The position numbers were made by a program, and so were the translations under genes. Of a stretch of 8,608 bases of DNA, positions 1 through 5,230 are shown piece after piece (position 1 is the stretch's first letter; each line of letters starts with the position of its first letter). The stretch is from UMGS1613 sp045636225 (GTDB lineage: Bacteria > Bacillota_I > Bacilli_A > RF39 > UBA660): NCBI GenBank assembly GCA_045636225.1, contig JAZTXB010000148.1, forward strand, positions 1-8,608, in the 5' to 3' direction. Under the pieces are notes generated by a model, which did not search any database, was not told where the DNA came from, and saw only the letters and a list, made by a program, of their open reading frames with translations.

Positions 1-1
1 G

Positions 2-178
2 AGATTAATTGTAGTTGATACTAATTTTATGTATGAAGTAGATGATATACCAGAAGATATTTTAAATAAAATAAATATACAAATAAAAAATAAAAATATA
101 TATTTAAAATTAAAAGAAGAATTAACTAGTTTAGAAATGATGAAATTACTTGAAAATAGTAAACTTGTTTATAAATAG
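2..178 (+). CDS. 3' end of an unidentified protein (partial)
   Basis: An open frame enters from the left edge and ends at TAG 176-178, giving about 58 C-terminal residues. The codon style matches the genes to the right: rich in ATA, TTA, AAA and GAA. The visible part is Lys/Glu/Asn/Ile-rich. It starts with a hydrophobic beta-like stretch (LIVVDTNF), passes through an acidic segment (EVDDIPEDI) and ends in a probable helix (LKEELTSLEMMKLLENS). There is no membrane segment and no motif I can assign to a family. A small hairpin with a T-run overlaps its stop codon, and the promoter of the next gene starts at the base after the stop. The start codon lies outside the window, so the function cannot be called. 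Confidence 0.7.
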   Translation, partial: RLIVVDTNFMYEVDDIPEDILNKINIQIKNKNIYLKLKEELTSLEMMKLLENSKLVYK

Positions 179-192
179 TTGACTATTTTTTT
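173..192 (+). terminator. Small intrinsic terminator overlapping the stop codon
   Basis: AAATAG (173-178) pairs with CTATTT (183-188) around a TTGA loop, followed by a T-run to 192. The stem is only 6 bp and AT-rich, so it is weak. The stop codon forms part of the left arm, and the loop carries the -35 of the next promoter. Confidence 0.4.
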
Positions 193-206
193 ATTTATAA
201 TAAAAT
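179..206 (+). promoter_or_regulatory. Sigma-A-type promoter of the HAD gene
   Basis: TTGACT at 179-184 and TAAAAT at 201-206 are separated by 16 bp. An alternative -10, TATAAT at 196-201, would leave only 11 bp. A GGTGA ribosome-binding site at 216-220 lies just before ATG 225. The promoter starts immediately after the upstream stop codon, so the HAD gene is probably an independent unit. Confidence 0.6.
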
Positions 207-224
207 ATATCTAGCGGTGATACT

Positions 225-764
225 ATGAAAATAATATTTTTAGATATCGATGGTGTTTTAAATACAAGTGAAACATTTATAAAAAGAAAAGAGAAATATA
301 ATCAAACAGGTATTTTAGATATAGAAATAGATGAATTTAGGGTAGAGTACTTAAAACAAATAATAGATAAAACAGGTGCTAAAATCGTACTTAGTTCTAG
401 TTGGAGACTTTTCTTTAATAAAGAAAATGATAGAATTATTCCAAGAAATAAAAAAGGCTTAGAGTTATATAACCTTTTTAATAAATATGATATAGAAATA
501 TACGATATAACAACAAAAGATAATTATTTAAAAAGAGAAGAGCAAATTAATATGTGGCTTAATGATAATGATGTTGATAGTTTTGCAGTAATTGATGATG
601 AATCATCAGACCTTCAAAGTTTTATAGGAAAAGAACTTATAAAAACTAGTTTTACAAAAGATGGAGAAATATTAATGAATATGGATGACTGTCTAGGTTT
701 ATGTGAAGAACATATACAGGAGGCAATAAATATTTTAAATTCAAAAACAAAAGTATTCAAGTAG
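225..764 (+). CDS. HAD-fold phosphatase-like protein (HAD_SAK-type domain)
   Basis: This 179-residue soluble protein is a single HAD domain. Motif I is FLDIDGVLN, with the nucleophile and acid/base aspartates D7 and D9. Motif II is VLSSSWR (residues 55-61), and the SSSWR signature is typical of the HAD branch found in Swiss-army-knife RNA-repair proteins and in many stand-alone bacterial proteins. A lysine near 103 could serve as motif III. Motif IV is VIDDESSDL (122-130), with D124 and D125 as metal ligands. All catalytic positions look intact, so it is probably an active phosphohydrolase, but its substrate cannot be read from the sequence. The start is ATG 225 behind a GGTGA site. It is transcribed from its own promoter and shows no operon partner. 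The gene just downstream is on the other strand. Confidence 0.85.
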   Translation: MKIIFLDIDGVLNTSETFIKRKEKYNQTGILDIEIDEFRVEYLKQIIDKTGAKIVLSSSWRLFFNKENDRIIPRNKKGLELYNLFNKYDIEIYDITTKDNYLKREEQINMWLNDNDVDSFAVIDDESSDLQSFIGKELIKTSFTKDGEILMNMDDCLGLCEEHIQEAINILNSKTKVFK

Positions 765-777
765 TGTGTAAAGATTT

Positions 778-806
778 TTGACAAACGTTTTATAATGTGT
801 TATTAT
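778..806 (+). promoter_or_regulatory. Strong promoter of the convergent antisense RNA
   Basis: TTGACA at 778-783 (perfect -35), 17 bp spacer, TATTAT at 801-806, with an extended -10 TG at 798-799. This is one of the strongest promoters in the window, yet no convincing protein gene follows on the plus strand. Transcription should start near 813. It points into a structured stretch ending in an intrinsic terminator, as expected for a small-RNA gene. Confidence 0.8.
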
Positions 807-835
807 GTATGTAGATGGAAGAAATTTCATATAAT

Positions 836-873
836 AAAAAAGGAACACTTAATACGTCATGTTGAGTGTTGCC
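836..873 (-). terminator. Intrinsic terminator of the toxin mRNA
   Basis: Read on the minus strand, GGCAACACT (873-865) pairs with AGTGTTCC (849-842), with one bulged C, and is followed directly by six T (841-836). This would end a minus-strand transcript at about 836. The gene it serves is the small peptide ORF at 926-1009. Confidence 0.65.
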
Positions 874-886
874 AATAAAATGGTGT

Positions 887-926
887 TCACCTAATTCAAT
901 GCGTTTGAGTTAGGTGATTTTCTTTT
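887..926 (+). terminator. Intrinsic terminator of the antisense RNA
   Basis: A 13-bp stem (887-899 with 905-917) has a single T-G pair at 895/909 and a TGCGT loop, followed by TTTTCTTTT (918-926). On the minus strand the 895/909 pair becomes an A/C mismatch, so the stem is tuned for the plus-strand RNA. The T tract abuts the toxin stop codon. Confidence 0.8.
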
Positions 927-1009
927 CATATCAAAACTATAAATAGTAATAATACTAATAGGAAGGTAATTATGATTAATGAAAAGATTAATAAATCCTT
1001 TTTAAACAT
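926..1009 (-). CDS. Candidate type I toxin: 27-residue membrane peptide
   Basis: This is a 27-codon ORF with a short charged N-terminus (MFKKD) followed by about 22 almost uninterrupted hydrophobic residues (Leu/Ile/Val/Phe), ending at TGA 928-926. The form, a few lysines and then one membrane span, is that of small type I toxins such as the Ibs peptides, although I see no named family match. The start ATG (1009-1007) has a consensus AGGAGG at 1017-1022, 7 nt upstream. An extended -10 promoter lies 62 bases upstream and an intrinsic terminator downstream, giving an mRNA of roughly 230 nt (about 1064 to 836). Another ATG at 1014-1012 opens only an 8-codon frame. By analogy it would depolarise or disturb the cell membrane; this is inferred. 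The gene is too short for routine callers. Hydrophobic frames can arise by chance in AT-rich DNA, but the full set of expression signals and the paired RNA argue against that here. Confidence 0.7.
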   Translation of the reverse strand: MFKKDLLIFSLIIITFLLVLLLFIVLI

Positions 1010-1016
1010 AACATCG

Positions 1017-1022
1017 CCTCCT
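1017..1022 (-). promoter_or_regulatory. Consensus ribosome-binding site of the toxin ORF, able to be masked
   Basis: AGGAGG lies 7 nt before ATG 1009. The adjoining AGGAAGG (1026-1020) can pair with CCTTCCT (966-960) inside the toxin coding sequence. TTCC/GGAA around an A5 loop (1035-1023) could also cover it. Masking of the site is a hallmark of type I toxin mRNAs. Confidence 0.6.
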
Positions 1023-1070
1023 TCCTTTTTGGAATTTGGCAATCACCCAACTATTAAATGTTCCATAAAT

Positions 1071-1098
1071 ATTATAACAAATATATACTATTTGTATA
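1071..1098 (-). promoter_or_regulatory. Extended -10 promoter of the toxin mRNA
   Basis: On the minus strand there is a perfect TATAAT (1076-1071) with an extended TG at 1079-1078, and a TATACA -35 (1098-1093, four of six matches) 16 bp away. Transcription should start near G1064, which is exactly where the 24-nt region complementary to the 3' UTR begins. Confidence 0.65.
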
Positions 1099-1176
1099 AT
1101 AACGTAGTGACTTGTAAAATTGATAAAAGTATAATTACAGTAAAAAAATGTAAAAAACATAAACAAGTATATATTT

Positions 1177-1219
1177 GATATAAACCCCGTTTCTATGTCC
1201 AAGAAACGGGGTTCATATC
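1177..1219. terminator. GC-rich hairpin downstream of spoIVA
   Basis: AACCCCGTTTC (1183-1193) pairs with GAAACGGGGTT (1203-1213). After one mismatch the stem extends by GATAT/ATATC. The loop is 9 nt. It is far more GC-rich than its surroundings and lies 17 bases past the spoIVA stop. The U-tract is poor on both strands, so it may act as an imperfect terminator or a 3'-stabilising hairpin. Confidence 0.65.
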
Positions 1220-1235
1220 ATTATCACTTATTTTT

Positions 1236-2711
1236 TTATATTACAATAGCAAATAAATTTCCAGAACCTTTATTAACTAATTTAGATAGAGTTTGCTGAA
1301 GTTTATATCTAGCATTCTCAGGTGTAAGAGATAGTTTAGCTTGTATTCCTTCTTTTACTATATTATCTATACTTCTACCAAATATTTCACTTTTCCATAT
1401 AGCCTGAGGATCTGTATCTTTATCTTTCATAAGATAATCTATAAGTTGTTTACTTTGTAGTTCAGTACCAATAATTGGTTCAAAGGTAGATTCTACATCA
1501 ACTCTAATCATATGTATAGAAGGCGCAACTGCTTTAAGTTTAATACCATATCTAGAGCCTTGCTTAACTACTTCTGGTGTTTCTAATTTCATATCATTTA
1601 GAGTAGGAGAGGCAACTCCATAACCTGTAGTTCTAACCATTTGAAGGGCGGATTTAATTTGATCATATTCTACTTTTGCTTCGTTATAGTCTTGGAATAA
1701 CATTAATAAATCTGCTTTACTTCTAACTTCTATACCCATAGTTTCTTTAAGCACTTCATCATATAGATAATCAGGAGCTTCTAAATTAATAGTAACAATT
1801 CCAGTAGATGTTTCTACACTTGAAATATAGGCTTTTTTTATGTGTTCACAGCCTTCAAAATGAGATGTTATAGTTTCTATATCACGAAGTTTATCTACCT
1901 CAACAACGCTTTCTCTAATTTTTTCTATATATTCATTTTTTAAAGAATTAGAAGGATTTAAACAAGCTATCCAATCTGGCATATTAACTTTAACTTCCAT
2001 AACAGGAAATTCATATAAAGATTCTCTAAGTACAGAGTATACTTCTTTTTCATTCATTGTTTCTACTGAAAGTGGAAGTACAGGTACATTATATTCGTTA
2101 GATAATTTTTCTGCCATTCTTTCAGTTTCTGGCAATGTAGGATGAGCTGAGTTTAAAACTACTATAAAAGGTTTTCCTATTTCTTTAAGTTCATTTACAA
2201 TTCTTGTTTCTGCTTCTACATAATTATTTCTAGATATTTCTCCAAAAGAACCATCAGTGGTAACTACAATACCAATACTAGAGTGGTCTTTAATAACTTT
2301 TTCAGTACCAATTTCAGCAGCTTCTACAAAAGGTATTTCTTCATCATACCATGGTGTTTTAACCATACGAGGTCCATTTTCATCTTCATAACCTTTAGCA
2401 CCTTCAATAACATATCCGACGCAATCTACAAGTCTTACATTACAACTAAATTCATCTATGTTTATAAGAGCTGCATTACTAGGAACAAATTTAGGCTCTG
2501 TAGTCATAATCATTTTACCTTGTGCGGATTGTGGTATTTCATCTAAACATCTTTTTCTTTCATACTCATCTTCTATATTAGGTACAACTAAATTCTCAAT
2601 AAATTTTTTAATAAAAGTAGATTTACCAGTTCGTACTGCTCCAACAACACCTAAATATAAATCTCCACCAGTACGTTCTGTAATACTTTTAATAATTTCT
2701 AATTTTTCCAT
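1236..2711 (-). CDS. spoIVA: Stage IV sporulation protein A, spore-coat ATPase
   Basis: SpoIVA polymerises on the outer forespore membrane using ATP and forms the base on which the spore coat is built. The 491 residues match the length of the Bacillus subtilis protein (492) and align with it end to end. The N-terminus is nearly identical around Walker A (GAVRTGKS, residues 24-31). The GTPase-like LVDCVGY (94-100) and the following GAKGYEDENGPRM block are conserved, as is the C-terminal half with RQGSRYG-like and KAVAPSIHM-like blocks. The C-terminus ends in a Gly-rich and then hydrophobic tail (GSGNLFAIVI), the region known to anchor the protein through SpoVM. The start at 2711 is set by homology and has a modest AGGGA site. 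A sigma-E-like promoter precedes it. SpoVM itself is not seen in the window. Confidence 0.97.
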   Translation of the reverse strand: MEKLEIIKSITERTGGDLYLGVVGAVRTGKSTFIKKFIENLVVPNIEDEYERKRCLDEIPQSAQGKMIMTTEPKFVPSNAALINIDEFSCNVRLVDCVGYVIEGAKGYEDENGPRMVKTPWYDEEIPFVEAAEIGTEKVIKDHSSIGIVVTTDGSFGEISRNNYVEAETRIVNELKEIGKPFIVVLNSAHPTLPETERMAEKLSNEYNVPVLPLSVETMNEKEVYSVLRESLYEFPVMEVKVNMPDWIACLNPSNSLKNEYIEKIRESVVEVDKLRDIETITSHFEGCEHIKKAYISSVETSTGIVTINLEAPDYLYDEVLKETMGIEVRSKADLLMLFQDYNEAKVEYDQIKSALQMVRTTGYGVASPTLNDMKLETPEVVKQGSRYGIKLKAVAPSIHMIRVDVESTFEPIIGTELQSKQLIDYLMKDKDTDPQAIWKSEIFGRSIDNIVKEGIQAKLSLTPENARYKLQQTLSKLVNKGSGNLFAIVI

Positions 2712-2732
2712 TTTTTCCCTACTTTCTAATTA

Positions 2733-2760
2733 AATATATGAATACTAAAAAAAGTTATGA
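2733..2760 (-). promoter_or_regulatory. Sigma-E-like promoter of spoIVA
   Basis: On the minus strand TCATAAC (2760-2754), 13 bp, CATATATT (2740-2733). The -10 fits the Bacillus sigma-E consensus CATACAnT with one mismatch, and the -35 fits KMATATT in five of seven positions. The implied leader is only about 15 nt. spoIVA is a known mother-cell sigma-E gene, so the match makes sense. Confidence 0.55.
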
Positions 2761-2777
2761 GAAAATTTTAAAATTTG

Positions 2778-2806
2778 TTGACTTTTGTATTTTGTTTGAC
2801 TATAAT
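2778..2806 (+). promoter_or_regulatory. Near-consensus sigma-A promoter of lon
   Basis: TTGACT (2778-2783), 17 bp, TATAAT (2801-2806). A second TTGACT at 2796-2801 overlaps the -10. The ribosome-binding site AGGAGGTG (2821-2828) is 4 nt before ATG 2833 and is the strongest of the large genes. No CIRCE or CtsR-type operator is visible, so this looks like steady housekeeping expression. Confidence 0.75.
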
Positions 2807-2832
2807 AAAAATCAATTTATAGGAGGTGCCCA

Positions 2833-5127
2833 ATGCAATTTAATTTACCAGTTATATTATTAAAAGGCACTGTCCTTATCCCTCAAAATGAATTAAAATT
2901 AGAATTTGAAGATGAGCTATCAAAAAATATAATAGATGAAGCAGAAGCTTTTCATGATAATAAAGTTCTTATAGTAACAAAATCATCTTTAGAAGAAAAT
3001 ATAATTGTTAAAGATTTACCAAAAATAGGTACGGTTGCTGAAATAACTAGGAAATTAGAGCTTCCTAATGGTAAGGTTAGAGTTGTTTTAAAAGGTAAAA
3101 ATAGAGCAGGTGTTATAGAATATTTAAATCCATCAAAAGATATAATAGAATCTATAATAAATGTACTTCCTAAAGAAAAAATAAGTGATGAAGTAAGAAA
3201 TGGTATATTAAAAAAGTTAAATTCAGAGTTAGAGACATATATTGAAAGAGTTCCATATATGAGTAATAGTTTACTTTCTTTAATAGCTGATACAGATGAT
3301 TTATCTGTTATTACAGATATAATTGTTAATCATATGCCACTTGAAAATAAAAGGTTATTTGATTATTTAATGGAACCTAGATGTATTAAAAGAGCTGAAA
3401 TGGTTCTTGAAGATATATATAAACAAGAAAGACTATTTAATATAGAAAAAAATATAGATACAAAAGTAAAAAAAGAATTAGATAAAGAACAAGAAAATTT
3501 TTATATAAAAGAAAAAATAAAACAATTACAAGATGAACTTGGTGAATTATCTCCAAAAGAAGAAGAAGTACAAAAATTAAAAGAACAAGTAGAGAAATTA
3601 AATGTTAAAGATTCTATAAAAGAAAAAATAAATTATGAAATAGATAGATATGAAAGTATGTCTAGTATTTCTCCTGAGGTTAGTATAGTTAGAAATTATA
3701 TAGAGGTAATGCTTAATTTACCTTGGAATATAAATACAAAAGATATAGAAGATTTAAGTATTATAAAAGATAATTTAGATAAAACACACTATGATTTAAA
3801 TGAAGTAAAATTAAGAATTATAGAGTATTTAGCTGTAAAAAAACAATCTAGTAATGTAGATACTCCTATTATTTGTTTAGTAGGTCCACCTGGTGTAGGA
3901 AAAACAACACTTGCTTATTCTATAGCTGAAAATATAGGTAGAAAGTTTGTTAAAATATCAGTTGGTGGAGTAGATGATGAAGCTATAATTAAAGGACATA
4001 TTAGAACATATTTAGGTTCAACTCCTGGTAAAATAATAGATGGAATGAGAAGAGCTAAAAGTTCTAATCCTGTATTTCTAATAGATGAAATAGATAAAAT
4101 GAGTAATAACTATAAAGGAGATCCTTCAAGCGCACTTTTAGAAGTTCTTGATTCTAATCAAAATAAATATTTTAAAGATAATTACATAGAAGAAGAATTT
4201 GATTTATCTAACGTACTTTTTATTACTACAGCTAATGATGTAAGTACAATACCAGATGCACTTAAAGATAGATTAGAAATTATAGATATAACTGGTTATA
4301 CTGAAATAGAAAAGTTAGAAATATCAAAAAAACATTTGATACCTATAATATGTGAAAAACATGGTATAAAAAACATTAAAATAAGTGATGAAGAAATTCT
4401 TAACATAATAAGGTATTATACTAAAGAATCAGGACTTAGACAGCTTAATAGAATGCTTTCTAAAATAATTAGAAAAATAGTTACTAATAAAGTAACTAAT
4501 AAAAAAAGAATTAATTTAACTATAAATAATATAGAAGAATATTTAGGTAAAAGAATATATGAGACTGATGAAATAGTAAGTGATATTGGAATAGTAAATG
4601 GTCTTGCTTATACAAATTGTGGTGGAGATATTCTTCCAATAGAAGTAAATTATTATGAAGGTAATTCTAATTTAATACTTACTGGTTCTATGGGAAATGT
4701 AATGCTTGAGAGTGCTAAAATAGCCTTGAGTTACATTAAGGCTAATTATAAGTTATTTGGAATAGATTATGATATATTTAAAAATGATATACATATAAAT
4801 GTACCAAATATAGCAATAAAGAAAGAAGGTCCATCTGCAGGTGTAGCAATTACAACCTCCCTAATAAGTGCACTTTCTAACTTTGAAGTAAGTAATAAAA
4901 TAGCTTTTACAGGAGAAATTACTTTAAGAGGTAATATACTTAAAGTAGGTAGTATAAAAGAAAAAATAATAGGCGCATATATAAATAATATAGATACAAT
5001 ATTTATACCATATTCTAATCTAAGTGATTTAGAGGAATTACAACCAGAAATAAAAGATAAAATAAAATTTATACCAGTTAAAAAATATGAAGAAGTTTAT
5101 AATTATTTAAAAAATAATATAGATTAA
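2833..5127 (+). CDS. lon: ATP-dependent protease Lon (endopeptidase La)
   Basis: Lon unfolds and degrades damaged or regulatory proteins in the cytoplasm as a ring hexamer. At 764 residues it is near normal length for LonA. The order is: N-terminal substrate-binding LON domain (about 1-190), a helical/coiled-coil segment rich in Lys and Glu (about 195-265), and an AAA+ module. The AAA+ module shows Walker A GPPGVGKT (351-358), Walker B VFLIDEID (414-421), sensor 1 TAND (466-469) and sensor 2 GLRQLNR (534-540). The C-terminal Ser/Lys protease domain carries S668 in GPSAG and K709 in the GSIKEK motif. The dyad and ATPase motifs are intact, so it should be active. The long N-domain makes it LonA rather than LonB. 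It diverges from spoIVA and is followed by a terminator before herA. Confidence 0.97.
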   Translation: MQFNLPVILLKGTVLIPQNELKLEFEDELSKNIIDEAEAFHDNKVLIVTKSSLEENIIVKDLPKIGTVAEITRKLELPNGKVRVVLKGKNRAGVIEYLNPSKDIIESIINVLPKEKISDEVRNGILKKLNSELETYIERVPYMSNSLLSLIADTDDLSVITDIIVNHMPLENKRLFDYLMEPRCIKRAEMVLEDIYKQERLFNIEKNIDTKVKKELDKEQENFYIKEKIKQLQDELGELSPKEEEVQKLKEQVEKLNVKDSIKEKINYEIDRYESMSSISPEVSIVRNYIEVMLNLPWNINTKDIEDLSIIKDNLDKTHYDLNEVKLRIIEYLAVKKQSSNVDTPIICLVGPPGVGKTTLAYSIAENIGRKFVKISVGGVDDEAIIKGHIRTYLGSTPGKIIDGMRRAKSSNPVFLIDEIDKMSNNYKGDPSSALLEVLDSNQNKYFKDNYIEEEFDLSNVLFITTANDVSTIPDALKDRLEIIDITGYTEIEKLEISKKHLIPIICEKHGIKNIKISDEEILNIIRYYTKESGLRQLNRMLSKIIRKIVTNKVTNKKRINLTINNIEEYLGKRIYETDEIVSDIGIVNGLAYTNCGGDILPIEVNYYEGNSNLILTGSMGNVMLESAKIALSYIKANYKLFGIDYDIFKNDIHINVPNIAIKKEGPSAGVAITTSLISALSNFEVSNKIAFTGEITLRGNILKVGSIKEKIIGAYINNIDTIFIPYSNLSDLEELQPEIKDKIKFIPVKKYEEVYNYLKNNID

Positions 5128-5179
5128 AAAGCAAGCATGTATACTATTTTAAGCGTAATGGTTTTATGCTTGTTTTTTT
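5126..5179 (+). terminator. Intrinsic terminator of lon
   Basis: CAAGCAT (5132-5138) pairs with ATGCTTG (5166-5172), followed by seven T. An inner stem ACTATT/AATGGT (5143-5148 with 5157-5162) continues the hairpin, and the A-run before it can pair with the T-run. It separates lon from the next gene. Confidence 0.8.
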
Positions 5180-5182
5180 ATC

Positions 5183-5211
5183 TTTTTTTTTATTAAGTTT
5201 TAATGTATAAT
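5183..5211 (+). promoter_or_regulatory. Weak promoter of the HerA-like gene
   Basis: There is a perfect TATAAT at 5206-5211, but the position 17 bp upstream is only a T-run (5183-5188) with no real -35. The implied leader is very short: AGGTGA (5221-5226) precedes ATG 5231. It has no sigma-E-like signature. Confidence 0.4.
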
Positions 5212-5230
5212 ATACATAGTAGGTGATTTT

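Larger units (their letters stand above)
813..926 (+). ncRNA. Candidate antitoxin (antisense) RNA, about 114 nt
   Basis: The 5' end is inferred from the promoter at 778-806 and the 3' end from the terminator at 887-926. The RNA has a single-stranded 5' part, hairpin 1 (842-854 with 860-873: GGAACACT against AGTGTTGCC with one bulged G, extended by G-U pairs), an A-rich linker, and terminator hairpin 2. It carries no ORF with a ribosome-binding site. It converges on the minus-strand toxin mRNA and is complementary to that mRNA's whole 3' UTR, from about 842 to the toxin stop codon at 926-928. This tail-to-tail layout is known from the Bacillus type I systems txpA/ratA and bsrG/SR4. Its segment 842-854 repeats the toxin mRNA 5' end with one base difference, because both are complementary to the same 3' UTR site. 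I do not recognise it as a named RNA family. Confidence 0.7.
842..1064 (-). other. 5'-3' long-range pairing in the toxin mRNA
   Basis: The first 24 nt of the predicted toxin mRNA (1064-1041) are complementary to two blocks of its own 3' UTR. Bases 1064-1053 pair with 842-853 (the terminator's right arm), and 1051-1041 pair with 909-919. The blocks are nested, as a real stem requires. All 24 positions can pair, because A1052 can pair at either junction, with two G-U wobbles (1058/848 and 1048/912). On the plus strand those two positions become A-C mismatches, so the complementarity is tuned for the minus-strand RNA. Confidence 0.75.

Noticed and set aside
1..12. A 12-base direct repeat shared by 1-12 and 7755-7766
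   Set aside because: It has no flanking similarity, and the second copy lies inside the spoVID/ysxE overlap. Such a match is expected by chance in AT-rich DNA and is not an attachment site.
815..865. 16-codon ORF within the antisense RNA
   Set aside because: It starts 2 nt after the predicted transcription start with no ribosome-binding site, and runs through both arms of hairpin 1.
813..926. Known riboswitch or T-box leader
   Set aside because: I see no T-box signature, no conserved core of a known riboswitch, and no gene on the same strand downstream for it to control.
972..1178. Plus-strand ORF of 68 codons with an AGGAAGG site upstream
   Set aside because: It lies antisense to the toxin gene and its leader. 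Its codon use (TCC, TCG, GGC, CAC, GTG) differs from all neighbours, and it has no clear promoter. Its AGGAAGG is the complement of CCTTCCT inside the peptide ORF. The minus-strand reading explains the region better.
1002..1202. Minus-strand ORF of 66 codons running through the toxin leader
   Set aside because: It crosses the hairpin downstream of spoIVA and the toxin promoter, has no ribosome-binding site, and is just an AT-rich aromatic/Ile-rich open frame.
2283..2733. Two plus-strand ORFs (2283-2546 and 2458-2733) opposite spoIVA
   Set aside because: They are antisense shadows of a strongly conserved gene, have no promoters, and show Ser/Phe-rich composition typical of reversed frames.
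2778..2801. Repeated TTGACT in front of lon as a possible CtsR operator
   Set aside because: CtsR sites are heptads with a 10-bp start-to-start spacing (GGTCAAA-type). Here the copies are 18 bp apart and lack the GG. The first is the -35 and the second overlaps the -10.
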